From positions 1 to 32,859 of the forward strand of contig DATGIQ010000482.1 of NCBI GenBank assembly GCA_035295665.1: DNA of 32,859 nt, in the 5' to 3' direction. Position 1 is the first letter of the stretch, and each line of letters starts with the position of its first letter. Shown here piece by piece: positions 1-9,800 of the stretch. The notes beneath the pieces were generated by a model. That model had not been told where the DNA came from and did no database searches. It worked only from the letters and a program-made list of their open reading frames with translations. Source of the stretch: DATGIQ01 sp035295665 (GTDB taxonomy: Bacteria > Planctomycetota > Planctomycetia > Gemmatales > Gemmataceae). The position numbers were made by a program, and so were the translations under genes.

Positions 1-712
1 TGCCCAGATTGACGGCCACATCTCCGGCGGTCTGGATCGAGGTCATCAAAACGGACGAAGACCCAATTAACTGTGTGCCGTTGGAAGTCGTGAAACCATC
101 CTCCACGGTGACGTTCAAATCGCCGGCCCCCGTGAATTGGACGTCATTCATGGTGACCACATTCGCTGAGCCGGGGCTGAGGCCCGCGCCGCCGCCGTTC
201 GTCGAACCGTTCAATCCACTTTGATTGAGAAGCACAAGGTTCAAATGATCCCCAGTGACGACATCGTTTCCGATAGTTACGGTGTTATTTCCGATGGCTC
301 CCGCAGCCTCCGTACCAATCGCGATATCGGCTTGTTGGAATGTGGAATTCTGAAGTGTGACCGCATCGTTGCCGATGCCCGCGGTAATGGTGACCGCGCC
401 CGGCAAGACAACCGATTCGAGATCCACGCTATCGTTGCCGTCCAGGAATTGGATGCTGATGCCGGTGGCGTTACCAAAAGCGGCGAAGGCTTCGCCGTTG
501 ACTGTGGTTGTGTCTGCGCCGGCGATGATCGCCGTACCGTCTGCTTCCTGGGTAATGGCGATGGCGTTATCCCCACTATCTCCGATCACGCTGAGCAATC
601 CGTTGACCGGATCCAGCGAGGCAGTGACGTTGCCTGAAAGAACCGTGCGATCCTCAAGACGTTCCATGATAAGCCTGCGCTGGAAGCGATCGTTCTGCCG
701 TTTCTGCAACAT
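1..712 (-). CDS. Secreted LEPR-type planctomycete protein, N-terminal part (partial at window edge)
   Basis: Reading from an ATG at 712 toward the left edge gives an open frame of 237 codons with no stop, so the C-terminus lies outside the window. A strong Shine-Dalgarno (GGAGGA) sits 6-7 nt upstream of the ATG. Residues 16-28 read MERLEDRTVLSGN, the short signal seen near the N-terminus of many large planctomycete surface or exported proteins (the LEPR-XLL type motif). The rest is Gly/Asn/Asp/Thr/Val-rich, with phrases such as FLDGNDSVDLES and ITAGIGNDAVTLQNS that resemble parallel beta-helix or calcium-binding hemolysin-type surface proteins. The likely location is outside the cytoplasm. 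Function is unknown; the family role is inferred only from the signal and composition. Confidence 0.85.
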   Translation of the reverse strand, partial: MLQKRQNDRFQRRLIMERLEDRTVLSGNVTASLDPVNGLLSVIGDSGDNAIAITQEADGTAIIAGADTTTVNGEAFAAFGNATGISIQFLDGNDSVDLESVVLPGAVTITAGIGNDAVTLQNSTFQQADIAIGTEAAGAIGNNTVTIGNDVVTGDHLNLVLLNQSGLNGSTNGGGAGLSPGSANVVTMNDVQFTGAGDLNVTVEDGFTTSNGTQLIGSSSVLMTSIQTAGDVAVNLG

Positions 713-1837
713 GATTATTCCTCCAAAAGACATAGCGGGCGAACAAACACGCCTGCTCAGCCCTTGCTCCTCGCAAGGGTGCAGCTTCACACACACGAAG
801 CCGTTCCAGGCACTCGCGATTTTTCAGGGGAATGCGGTTATCAACGAAGACGCACTCTATTGGGGTGGGACACCACACAACTTGCCGAGCCACCGATCGA
901 TTCGCTCTTTGTGGTCGTTGCCGTGTTTAGCCGGCAACTGGGTTGAGCAACCTGCGGAGGACTCGACACGTCTTGCCGGGCACATGAAGCCACTCCCGGC
1001 GTGTTCACACTCCAATTCACGACCCCGCCAGGGGCGCCGATTCTCGGCCGGAGGGATAATGGAGACGGTATGGATACCAGTATCAGGCGGGCTACCTTTG
1101 GTTGGCGGGCTCTTACTCCATTCGTACATGAAACCCCGGATCTTGCCAGCGGTTCCGCATGTTCAACGCTGCTTCTTGCCAGCGGTTCTGAATGTTAAAC
1201 CCCGAATCTTGCCGGCAGTTCCGCAGGTTGGCGCCCAGCCTTGCCGCCAAACAGGCTTTGGCGGCTGGGAATGCTCGCCAAAACCGGGAGCCGTTCCTTT
1301 CGCAAGTGGACCTCTCTCGTCCGTGGGCTTGCGGCATCGTGCGGTCCGCGTGGAGAGGGCGTCGGTCTTGCCGTGCCATCGCCCCAGGAATGTTGCCCGC
1401 AGGTTCCACCCGGACTGCGCGAAGCCCCAGCGTGAGTCTGGATTCGACTGCGAGGTCGGCCCTTTCGCACGAGGATCTCCACGATCGGGTCCGCGCGGCG
1501 TGTCCGATCAGCATGCAACGCATCGTTCTGTTCCCCATACGTTTTTAGGGCGCTGTCAGGGTTTTGCCATGATCCAAAGCAGGGAACCGTCTCAAGATGT
1601 TCTTGGCCCATACACCTACCGCGTGAGTGGAAAGCGGTAGGTCGGGATCTGGCTTGGGGGTTTGATTCGGACGGGAACGCCAGTAGAATTGACTTCGGTC
1701 CTGGCACAATCCTTTCCAAGCGGTGTGCTATGGCTTCGGCCCGGACGGTCCGAACGTTCCCGGTCACTCTGTTCATTGTTCGGGAAATACGGGAAAAAAG
1801 AGCGCAGTGCGAAATCGTAGGGAATTGGAGAAGATGC
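713..1837. other. Gene-free stretch with a 33-bp triple repeat
   Basis: No reading frame here has a convincing start, ribosome binding site and protein-like composition. The long frames are Arg/Pro/Ser-rich shadows. The only structure I see is the 33-bp tandem repeat at about 1132-1230. The promoter and leader of the leftward LEPR-type gene must lie in 713-900, but I see no clear promoter hexamers. Confidence 0.5.
1132..1230. repeat. 33-bp direct repeat, three imperfect copies
   Basis: The core TCTTGCC(A/G)GC(G/A)GTTC recurs at 1141, 1174 and 1207, an exact 33-bp period. Copies 1 and 3 also share AAACCCCG(G/A)A in front of the core, while copy 2 has diverged there. The period is 11 codons. 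Read on the minus strand the copies give NxxNRWQ(D/E)xGx-like 11-mers, but no supported gene surrounds them. Confidence 0.7.
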
Positions 1838-1910
<73 letters not shown>

Positions 1911-2274
1911 CTCAAGTAAAGCAATAATTGGTAACAACTGATGGCTTTCTTTGTGCGCTGATTGGGGAATGGCCGTCCTCCATGATTCTTTACGATTTTA
2001 TGGCTTTACCCAGGAATTCTGTACGGATTCTGTACGGATGCATGGTGTTGGAAAAGAGCGTTCATCCGGGAAACGCGCGTTTTGTTCCTGAAAATGTGGA
2101 CATGGTTCCCTCTCTTGCGGTTAGGTAACCATCCCCTGGGGAGGAAGGAAGTGAATGGATCGCCGTGCGTAAGAACCATTCCCCGATGCTTCACGTATTT
2201 GACTTAGATGTTGACCATGGTATCCCGGTCGTGCGGCGGTATGGCTCCTGGCCAGCTTCGTTCAAGGTGCACCC
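1911..2274. other. Gene-free stretch after tRNA-Lys
   Basis: About 360 bases with only short frames of poor composition. I see no RNA gene, terminator with a T-tract, or repeat here. Confidence 0.45.
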
Positions 2275-2808
2275 ATGCTTGGACTCAACCAGCGCCGGCG
2301 GGCTGTGACCGGCGGACTGCTTCTCGCTATCCTGTTGGCGACACTTTGCTTGGGCGTGGCAGGCCTGGCCCGGTGGCGGGAGGCACAAGCTCGTTCGCAA
2401 GTTCACGACTGACTGAAACACCTGGGAATCCTGCCCGCAGTTGCGGGTTCGGGAACCGGTACGAATGCAGGCCCACAAGCCACAGGGCTCCCAACTGGCG
2501 ACCGTCCTCACTCTGAGCAGCCCGGGGAACTCGTTGGCATCTGGACGAGTGAGGTACGAGAAACTAGGCACGGGGCCATGATGTTTGAGTTCCGCATCGA
2601 GAGCAACGGGACGATCGCGGTGACCGGCGCGCCAGCCGATGGCTCCCACGCCGACATGTTCCAGCGAAGCGGTTCCTACCGCCTCGAGGGCGACCAACTT
2701 AGTTCACCCGTCCTCAATCAAGGCCAGCCGATTCGAGTTCGGCTCCAGGGTGGCAACCTTTTCTTGTCCTTCGATGAATCGCTGGTGTTCGAATTACGCC
2801 GCGCGTAA
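2275..2808 (+). pseudogene. Membrane-anchored protein gene interrupted by one in-frame TGA
   Basis: The ATG at 2275 opens 45 codons that encode a basic N-terminus (MLGLNQRRR) and one hydrophobic segment of about 20 residues (GLLLAILLATLCLGVAGLA), then a TGA at 2410-2412. The same frame continues without another stop to 2808, through a Gly/Thr/Pro linker into a compact domain with LVGIWTSEVRE and, near the C-terminus, GQPIRVRLQGGNLFLSF. The two halves make a coherent 177-codon protein: a single TM anchor or signal plus a small beta-rich extracytoplasmic domain. A weak Shine-Dalgarno (AAGG) precedes the ATG. If translation restarts at ATG 2578, the isolated product would be 76 aa and lack the anchor. 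A recent nonsense mutation is the simplest reading; recoding of UGA is possible but has no support from residue context. I do not recognise a named family. Confidence 0.65.
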
Positions 2809-3042
2809 TTGCGCCCGCAGGCACCATCGTGGTTGGCTCCATTCCATTGACATCATGCAACTTGTTAGCCGAGTTAGATGGGCCACGCCGGTGTATCCCT
2901 TCGCTTAATTGATTGGCAAAGCCACGTAGATATGCCTCTGGGTCGTGGAGTTCGGCCTGCATCGGCTGCGGAACATGCAGCACCATTGCCTGTAATCTGC
3001 AGCGCTATTTGGCACGATGAATTGTTGACGTCAGCATGCACG

Positions 3043-3066
3043 TATAATCACAGATACGGTGATTAT
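3043..3066 (+). promoter_or_regulatory. Perfect TATAAT overlapped by an 8-bp dyad
   Basis: TATAAT lies at 3043-3048. The 8-bp perfect inverted repeat ATAATCAC (3044-3051) / GTGATTAT (3059-3066) overlaps it, separated by 7 nt. TTGACG at 3025-3030 is only 12 nt upstream, too close for a standard -35 box, so a weaker -35 would be needed. The dyad looks like an operator over a -10 box, but what follows is a dead transposase, so current function is doubtful. Confidence 0.3.
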
Positions 3067-3080
3067 GCTCCACGCAACCG

Positions 3081-3843
3081 GTGCAGAATACGGTGCAGCA
3101 GCGGCAAGATTCCGATCCGTCGCTTCGCACGGGCTTACCGGAGGCGGAGCGAACACGTGCCTGGGAGCGTTTTCAAGCGATCCGGCCATTCTGGAACCGA
3201 CGCTCCAGACCCTGGCGCATGAGGGCAGCAAAGCCTATAGCGATTCCTTCGACCTGGTCTACCGCCCTGAAGCCGCAAAGCCCTACACCATTGGACAGGC
3301 GGACCAGCGCGAGCTGGACATCTGGATCCTCCGCGAGGACGCAACGCCCAAGAAGCCCTGGCTGACGATCGTGTTTGATGATTCCAGCCGCGCCGTGGCC
3401 GGCTTTTGTCTTTTCTTCGGGGCTCCCTCCCCCATTCAAACCGCCCAGGCCCTGGGGCAGGCGATCTGGCGCAAGCCCCAGGGCGGCTGGCATGTTTGCG
3501 AGATTCCCCAGGTGCACTATACCAACCTCGGCAATGATTTTACTTCTCAGCATCTCGAGCAGGTGGTGGCCCACCTCAAGATCCAGCTGATTCGCTCCGG
3601 AGTGTCCCGGCCACGCGGACGCGGCAAGATTGCACGCTTCTTCGAAACGCTGATTCAGGCCTTTCTCCCCTGCTTCCCGGCTTCTGTCCCAAGGGTAGCG
3701 GCGCACGCCAAGCGAAGCTTGCGCGGCCGGATCTGGACCGCGAGCTGGAATCGCTTCTGCTCACCGAGTATCACGTGACGCCGCACAGCACCACGAGCGA
3801 GCCACAGAAGAACCGCCGACGACGCCAAGCCGATGCTGAATAG
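3081..3843 (+). pseudogene. Decayed rve/Mu-type DDE transposase
   Basis: Pieces of one transposase lie in successive frames. Around 3125-3190 the frame starting at 3081 carries the N-terminal helix LPEAERTRAWERFQAIRP. From about 3190 the frame of 3059 carries the catalytic core: LAHEGSKAYSDSFDLVYR, QADQRELDIWIL, LTIVFDDSSRAVAG, NDFTSQHLEQV and SRPRGRGKIARFFETL. From about 3665 the third frame carries the C-terminal ARPDLDRELESLLLTEYHV followed by TPHSTTSEP, and stops at 3843. The helix-turn-helix region expected between the first two pieces is missing. The usual TDHGSDF motif, with the second catalytic Asp, reads TNLGNDF. Two frameshifts, an internal deletion and a lost catalytic residue mean it is inactive. 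I found no terminal repeats. Confidence 0.8.
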
Positions 3844-4041
3844 AGTTCGCCATCGCCGGAGGCCGGCGGGATGTTCGGGACGCCAAGCACCTGGGGTAGT
3901 ACGATATCAACACGTCCGGGCCAGGAAGCAGGCGCGTCGGCAATTGGTCCCCGGCATGCATCAAGGCGAAGCCAATCACCGACTGGTCGCACAAAAGGCA
4001 TCGAGAACGGCATTTTAATCTCATCGCGAAGGAGGGCTCAT

Positions 4042-5211
4042 ATGCGAAGGGTTACTCGTAGTTTCGTCCTGGCAGGGGCCGCGCTGCTGGCCGCAACGGC
4101 CCTGGCGCCGGCTCAGAACCGTTCGGGACAACGGCAGCCGGCTCTTGTCTCCCCGGAGGTCTCGGCGGAAAAGAAGATCACCTTCCGGGTTCAGGCCCCG
4201 AAAGCCGAAATGGTTCGGCTCGTCGGTAGCGATATTCCCGGCAATGGCCCAGGTGTGGCCATGAAGAAAGGCGAGAATAGCGTTTGGGAAGCGTCTGTTG
4301 GTCCAGTGCCACCGGGCGCCTACCGCTACCACTTTAACATCGATGGCGTGGCAGTCATCGATCCGCGCAATCCTTCGACGAGCGAATCCAACAACAATAC
4401 CTGGAGCCTGGTCTATGTACCGGGTTCGGACATTTCGGATACGAAGAACGTGCCGCACGGTGCTGTCGCGGCGGTTACCTACTACTCCGAGTCGCTCAAA
4501 CGTTTCCGCCGAATGCACGTTTACACGCCGCCCGGCTATGAGAGGAATGATCGCAACTACCCCGTCTTTTACCTCCTACACGGTGCCGGTGATTGTGATT
4601 CGTCCTGGAGTACGGTTGGCCGAGCGGGTTTCATCCTCGACAATCTGATCGCCGAAGGTAAAGCCAAGCCGATGATTGTCGCCATGCCGGCCGGCCACAC
4701 CGGGCCCTTTGGGTTCGGAGGCGTGCCGGGAGGCACCAATCGGCGCGACGAATTCACCGAGGATTTTGTCAACGATGTAAAGCCCTACGTGGAAAAGAAC
4801 TACCGGGTGTTCGCGGACCGGGCCCATCGGGCTATTGCCGGCCTGTCGATGGGGGGTATGCAGACCTTGAACATTGCCTTTGGCCATCTCGACGACTACG
4901 GCTACATCGGAGTCTTTAGCTCGGGGGTCTTCGGCATCACCGGCGGCCGCGGCAATGCGCAGCCGAACCGGCAATGGGAAGAACAGCACCAGACCGTTCT
5001 GGACAATCCCCAACTGAAGAAAGGCTTGCGGTTACTATGGATCGGTTGCGGCAAGGACGATTTCCTGGTGCAGACTTCCAACGCTACCGTGGCGATGCTC
5101 AAGAATCATCACTTTGAGGTCGTTTCCCGTGAGTCGGAAGGCGGGCATACGTGGATCAACTGGCGGAACTACTTGCACGAATTCGCCCCGTTGCTCTTCG
5201 TCGAGAAGTGA
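4042..5211 (+). CDS. Secreted esterase with N-terminal Ig-like/CBM48 domain (XynZ/feruloyl-esterase type)
   Basis: A 389-aa protein. The start is the ATG at 4042 because GGAGGG precedes it and a signal peptide follows at once (MRRVTRSFVLAGAALLAATALAPAQ). The open frame extends upstream to 3871, but that part is not protein-like. Residues about 35-135 form an E-set/CBM48-like beta sandwich (ITFRVQAPKAEMVRLVG, PPGAYRYHFNIDG). Residues about 145-385 are an esterase-D-type alpha/beta hydrolase: YPVFYLLHG oxyanion region, nucleophile in AGLSMGG (Ser269), acid in GCGKDDF (Asp339/340), and His369 in GGHTW. This architecture is typical of ester hydrolases acting on xylan-linked or other polysaccharide esters outside the cytoplasm. 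Exact substrate is unknown. It stands alone on the plus strand, facing the leftward hydrolase group. Confidence 0.9.
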   Translation: MRRVTRSFVLAGAALLAATALAPAQNRSGQRQPALVSPEVSAEKKITFRVQAPKAEMVRLVGSDIPGNGPGVAMKKGENSVWEASVGPVPPGAYRYHFNIDGVAVIDPRNPSTSESNNNTWSLVYVPGSDISDTKNVPHGAVAAVTYYSESLKRFRRMHVYTPPGYERNDRNYPVFYLLHGAGDCDSSWSTVGRAGFILDNLIAEGKAKPMIVAMPAGHTGPFGFGGVPGGTNRRDEFTEDFVNDVKPYVEKNYRVFADRAHRAIAGLSMGGMQTLNIAFGHLDDYGYIGVFSSGVFGITGGRGNAQPNRQWEEQHQTVLDNPQLKKGLRLLWIGCGKDDFLVQTSNATVAMLKNHHFEVVSRESEGGHTWINWRNYLHEFAPLLFVEK

Positions 5212-5353
5212 CTGTCGCTCTACCCAGTGCCGCGCTTCCCTCGGGTGTCGGGACGGTCTACGCAATCGCGTCCAGCATAGCGCCTGGCGAGAACCACCAC
5301 GCGGGGTAACAAAGTAAACGATCTCCGGTGTACGGTCCAGCGCATGAGTTTGG

Positions 5354-5861
5354 TTACTTCGCGTTTACGTCGTAGCAGAGCAGGACATCCTGGTCGCGCA
5401 AGTACACTTTGCCGTTGGCAACGACCGGGTACGACCAGGCCGGCGCGTTGCTGCGATCAGGCTGCTTGAAGCGGCCGCGCTCGAGGTATTCCTTCCCGTT
5501 CGGCTCAAGCCGTACAGGCACCCGTCGAAGTTCACCATGCCGCCGTGGTGGTTTTGCATCTTCTTGGTGGCGTAGACTTCTTCGGCCTTGATGCCGCCGC
5601 TGGCATCCTTGCTTAGCTTCACCAAGCCACCGCCCGCTCCGTAGGTCGAGGCGGCGAACAGCAGACCATCCTGGTAGACCGGGATGGAGCAGTTAATGCC
5701 CTGACGGTTGGCGGGCCGGTCATACCGCCAGAGGAACTTGCCGTCGGCCGCTGCGACCCCGATGAGGGCCTTGGCGGTGAGTTGCACGTAGCGCCGAGGT
5801 CGCCGTCCAGGCTCGCGCGCCCCTAGCCGCCGGGAGAGCGAACTCCGTGGTGCCGGCGAGC
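5354..5861 (-). pseudogene. PQQ-like beta-propeller protein, C-terminal remnant
   Basis: On the minus strand from about 5800 the frame reads RRYVQLTAKALIGVAAADGK, then DRPANRQGINCSIPVYQDG and KKMQNHHGGMVNFDGCLYGL, typical of planctomycete PQQ-binding-like propeller proteins (outer-membrane PQQ-repeat/quinoprotein type). After CLYGL (about 5510) the frame breaks. The second frame carries EPNGKEYLERGRFKQPDRS, then the usual end YLRDQDVLLCYDVNAK and a stop at 5354. Some tens of residues between the two parts appear deleted, and the N-terminal half with signal peptide is absent. It lies directly downstream of the hydrolase at 5862 in the same direction. A dead fragment, probably left by a deletion. 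Confidence 0.75.
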
Positions 5862-6761
5862 TCAAGGAACGTGTGGCGGATTGAGGAGCTTTTGATAACG
5901 CATCCACGCTTCCAAGCGATGCGACCAATCACCGACGAGCGGCACGGGCGGATTCATGATATCGCCGCCAAAAGCGTGGCCGCCCGTCGCGTAAATATGG
6001 ATTTCCGCCTGCACGCCGGCTCTCTTGAGCGCCATGAAGCTTGTCATCATGTTGGCGGCGATATTGTCGTTGTAGGCGGCGCACATGAAAATCGGTGGGA
6101 TCTTTTCCTTGGTGATGGCCGGGCCATCGAGGCTGTTTTTTCCGTCCTTGGAACCAAAGCCGCCCGCCGAATAGACGAGGACCGCGTAGTCGAGGCGCGT
6201 ACTCGTCTTGTCGTACTCGTCCACCGCCTCGTAGCCGCGCTTGTCCGTGTTCAGCAGCACGTAGTTCGTGACGCTGCCGCCCGCCGAGAAGCCGATCATG
6301 CCGATGCGCTTCGGATCGATGCCCCATTCGGTTGCCCGGCCGCGCACGACGCTCACCGCCCGCTGGGCATCCAGAAAAGCATCCAGGGCGCCCTCTCGGC
6401 CGCGCGGCACGCGGTACTTGAGGATGATTCCCGCCACCCCGAGTTGGTTGCACCACATCGCCATGGTTTCGCCTTCGAACTCCCAACCCAGGTCACGGAA
6501 ACCTCCGCCCGGCGCGATGATGAGCGCCGTGCCGGTATTCTTTTCCTTGTCGGGGAGATAAATCTTGAGCTGCGGCCTCGTGATGTTGGTCAGGCGCACC
6601 TTGCCGCCTCTCGACTTATTCACCGTATCCGGGCCAGGCTCGACGGTCTGGCCCGGCGGTTTGCCGCCCGGCCACAAGTCCACCGTAATCGGCTCCCCAG
6701 CGTGGCCAACTGCCACACCCAGAAACAAGGCGAGCGTGGAAGCTGCAAGGGCGGATTTCAT
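5862..6761 (-). CDS. Secreted alpha/beta hydrolase (BD-FAE/acetyl-xylan-esterase-like)
   Basis: A 299-aa protein. The ATG at 6761 is preceded by AGGAGGG and followed by a signal peptide (MKSALAASTLALFLGVAVGHAG). Features in order: DLWPGGKPPG opening, APGGGF oxyanion loop (in place of HGGG), LKYRVPR, nucleophile GFSAGGS with Ser159, YNDNI around the expected acid, and His262 in GGHAFGG. This is the COG0657 (Aes/BD-FAE) layout of planctomycete secreted esterases that likely remove acetyl or feruloyl groups from polysaccharides. About 100 bp separate it from the large sugar-dehydrogenase gene upstream on the same strand, so the two may be co-transcribed. Substrate is inferred from family only. 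Confidence 0.9.
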   Translation of the reverse strand: MKSALAASTLALFLGVAVGHAGEPITVDLWPGGKPPGQTVEPGPDTVNKSRGGKVRLTNITRPQLKIYLPDKEKNTGTALIIAPGGGFRDLGWEFEGETMAMWCNQLGVAGIILKYRVPRGREGALDAFLDAQRAVSVVRGRATEWGIDPKRIGMIGFSAGGSVTNYVLLNTDKRGYEAVDEYDKTSTRLDYAVLVYSAGGFGSKDGKNSLDGPAITKEKIPPIFMCAAYNDNIAANMMTSFMALKRAGVQAEIHIYATGGHAFGGDIMNPPVPLVGDWSHRLEAWMRYQKLLNPPHVP

Positions 6762-6863
6762 CGACGCATCCCTCCTTTGAGACTGGTGGCGGTTCGTACT
6801 TCACTTGATACCGGCATCGAAAAGCCGCGCTGAAACCATCGGCAGCCGACCCCAACGCGGGAA

Positions 6864-9800
6864 CTACGGGGCCAAGAGTTTGATCTTTACGTCCTTGAAT
6901 TGGACAGCCATGGTAAAGCCGGCGTGCAGTTGGAAGGCGATCACCCCTTCCGGGACCGCCTTGGGGCTGTTGTCGACCAACTCGCCCAGGGTCTGACCAT
7001 TGATGGCGATGCGCATGGTGTTGCCCCTGGCGGTGACGACCATGCTATTCCAGTCCCCTTTCTTGACCGCCTTCGCTAACGCTTCTTTACTTAACCCTAA
7101 CGGTTCGTTGCTGCGCTTGTTCGCACTATCCCAGGTCGTCTTGAAGCCGCGGTTGGCCATGATGCCCCGCTTGCCAGCGACACCGGCTTCATCGTAGAAG
7201 CCCCCATCATACTGGGCGTTGGCATCGAAGTCTGCCTGGTAGCCGCCAACACGAAAGGTTTTCTCGTCGAGGATTTTCGAGCGGAACTGGAGCCCCGAGT
7301 TCCCTGCCGGCGTGGCGAACTTATACTGGAAATGCAGCTCGAAATTGGCAAATTTTTTCGGGTCCGCCTTGGAAGCGGAGAGGACGAGAAACGTTTGTTT
7401 GGATTTCTCGCGCGTTTCGCTCCCCTCGAGGATGCCGTCTTTCACCGACCAGTAGCCTTCCAGGCCCTCCCAGCCCGTGAGGTCTTTGCCGTTAAAGAGA
7501 CGGATGAAGCCGTCGGCGTCGGGCTCGGGCAGGTCTCCCATGCTGATTCGGCCCGTGTCGGTGGGGGTGCTGGCTTGCTGAAACATCACATGGTTACGGT
7601 CACCGCGCGATAGGACGTACGCCATGAGGTCGAGGATGTCCTCCGCCTGGAAGGAATCGAGCAAGCCAGTCGGCATGAGCGAGATGTCGGAGAGGCGCGT
7701 GGATTCCACGGTACTGGCGCGGACCCTGGTCAGCCTGGCCGGGCTCAGCATGTCGGTTTGAATCGACATGCTATCGCCCTGGAGATTAACAACTCGGCCC
7801 ACGATCACCCGACCATCGTTGAGGGTGAACACGCTCGCCGCATATTGATCGCTGATCGCCTTGTTCGGATTGAGGATTTTCTCCAAGAAGTCGCGTGGGC
7901 TATAGCGACCCGACAGTACCGTGAGGTCCGGACCCAGGGCACCGCCTTCGTTGGCAAACCGGTGGCAAGCAAAGCATTTCGCCTCGCCAAACAGGAGCCG
8001 GCCTCGGTCGAAATGGCGCTGGCTCAGCCCGTTCTCAACGAGGGGAGCAAGCTCATCGAGTGTCCAGTGCTTGACGAGGGGGCGAGGCTTGGCCGCCGTT
8101 TCATCCGCGGCTGCCCTCTTGAATTCGAGGAAAGGCTGAAGCTCCTCTCTTTCCATGGGGCTCAAGGTTGCCAGCGCGTCTCTCCGAATCTCTTGGATGT
8201 ACTGCTGAAACCGTTGCCCGCCCTTATAAGTGCTGGCCTTTTGGAACCACGCGAAGTAGTCCTTGCGCTCGGTGATGCTCCAACCCGTCTTCAAGTTGCG
8301 CAGACTTTTGACATACTCCATCTGCTCTTCTTGGGAAGGGGCGCTGTGGATCAACCGGAGGGCTTTGCCGGCCACCGTAGGGGCCTCGAGATAGACCAAC
8401 AGCTGGCACAAGTCGGCATTGGTCTCGTAGTTCCGACTGGGAAAGCGTGGCTCGAACATCGCAAGGAAACGAGCTCGGCCCGCCTCATCCGGCCGGCCCA
8501 GACGGCTGAACAGCACCGTGTACACACGCAACAGATCGCACCGTTGGCTATCGGTCAGCGTGTCCCAGTTGAGCCGGCCAAGGGCTTCAAGGACAGAGCC
8601 CTTCAGGTCCGCAGGAACGGAACCATCTTGGCCGGCCGCCCGTACCAGCGCAAGCAAGGCGTGGATGGCAGCGACGGGGTTTGCTTCCTGGAGGGCACGC
8701 GACTGCCATTCTTGGTAGGGCTGGTGCTCGATGGCGACGCGGGCCGCGAAGCGGATGTACCGATCCTCGTGGGACAGATAAGGCCAGGCCACCGCAACGG
8801 CTTGCGCATCTGTCTTGCCATGAAAGGCTTCGAGGCGATGGCGTAGCGCCCGCGCCTCCGCGCCGGCGTCGGTTCCGTGGGATGGCACAGTGGACTCTTT
8901 GCCCGTGTAGACGATGCGGTAAAGTGCGGACTGGGTGTTCCGGCCTCCGACAATGAAGTAGAGCGCGCCATCCTGGGGATTGACTACGATGTCGGTGAGC
9001 GCCAACGGTGCACCTGTGGCGAACTCTTCCACTTGGGCTTTGTAGGCACTGCCGTCCGGGGCAAGATGGACGGCGAAGAGACGCCCATAACTCCAATCGC
9101 AAAGGAAGCACGCCTCCTGGTACTTCGCGGGAAACTTGCTGCCATAGCCGAAGCAAACGCCGGTCGGCGAGCCAGGCCCGACATCAAAGATCGCGGGCAA
9201 CGTATCCGGGTACCGCGGCGGCGAGACATTGGAGCCGTTGCGGAAGCCAAAGTCACTGCCGCTGGTCGCCATCAGGATGCGCGTGAGGCGATACCACGGG
9301 GTGTTCACGTCCCATTCCATATCTGAGTCGAACGTGAACAGATCGCCGTGACGGTTGAATGCGATGTCATACGGATTGCGGTAGCCGGCGCTCCACAGTT
9401 CCCAGTTCTTGCCGTCGGGATCGACCCGATAGATGCAGCCCGCGGGGGGAACGACGCCACTGAAGCGTGCGATGTAAGGAAAGAGCAAGTCGTCCCCCCA
9501 GAGCTTGGGCAGGCGGGTGCCGGCCAGCGCACTGTAGAGCCGGGTATCGTTGCCGCACACGCAGAACAAGGACTTGCCATCCGGCGCGAGCAAGACTGCG
9601 TGTGGGCCATGCTCACCGCCACCGGGGATGGTAGCCAGCTGGTGGACCTCATCGAGTTCGCCCCCGGGTTTGGAAGCCTGGACCCGATACAACCCATTCG
9701 GCCGGCCACCGGCGCCCCTTCGACCACCGCCATTGACGACGACATATAAACGGTCAAAAGCCCACAGGAGTCCCTGGGCTCCGCTGATTGCGGCCGGGAT

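Noticed and set aside
1132..1230. CRISPR array
   Set aside because: The 33-bp units are contiguous imperfect copies with no spacers, and there are no cas genes in the window.
357..1640. Plus-strand ORF of 427 codons
   Set aside because: Its first third is antisense to the LEPR-type gene, and the rest is Arg/Pro/Ser-rich without a ribosome binding site or family motif.
2410..2447. Selenocysteine insertion at TGA 2410 using the CCCGC-AGTT-GCGGG hairpin as SECIS
   Set aside because: The hairpin is short, its loop does not match the bacterial SECIS features I know, and the protein has no redox context; nonsense mutation is simpler.
5847..6833. Plus-strand ORF of 328 codons opposite the hydrolase gene
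   Set aside because: Shadow of the minus-strand hydrolase, which has a signal peptide, catalytic motifs and a Shine-Dalgarno.
7758..8846. Plus-strand ORF of 362 codons opposite the heme/DUF1080 gene
   Set aside because: Shadow frame of a GC-rich coding strand; no motif or start signal.
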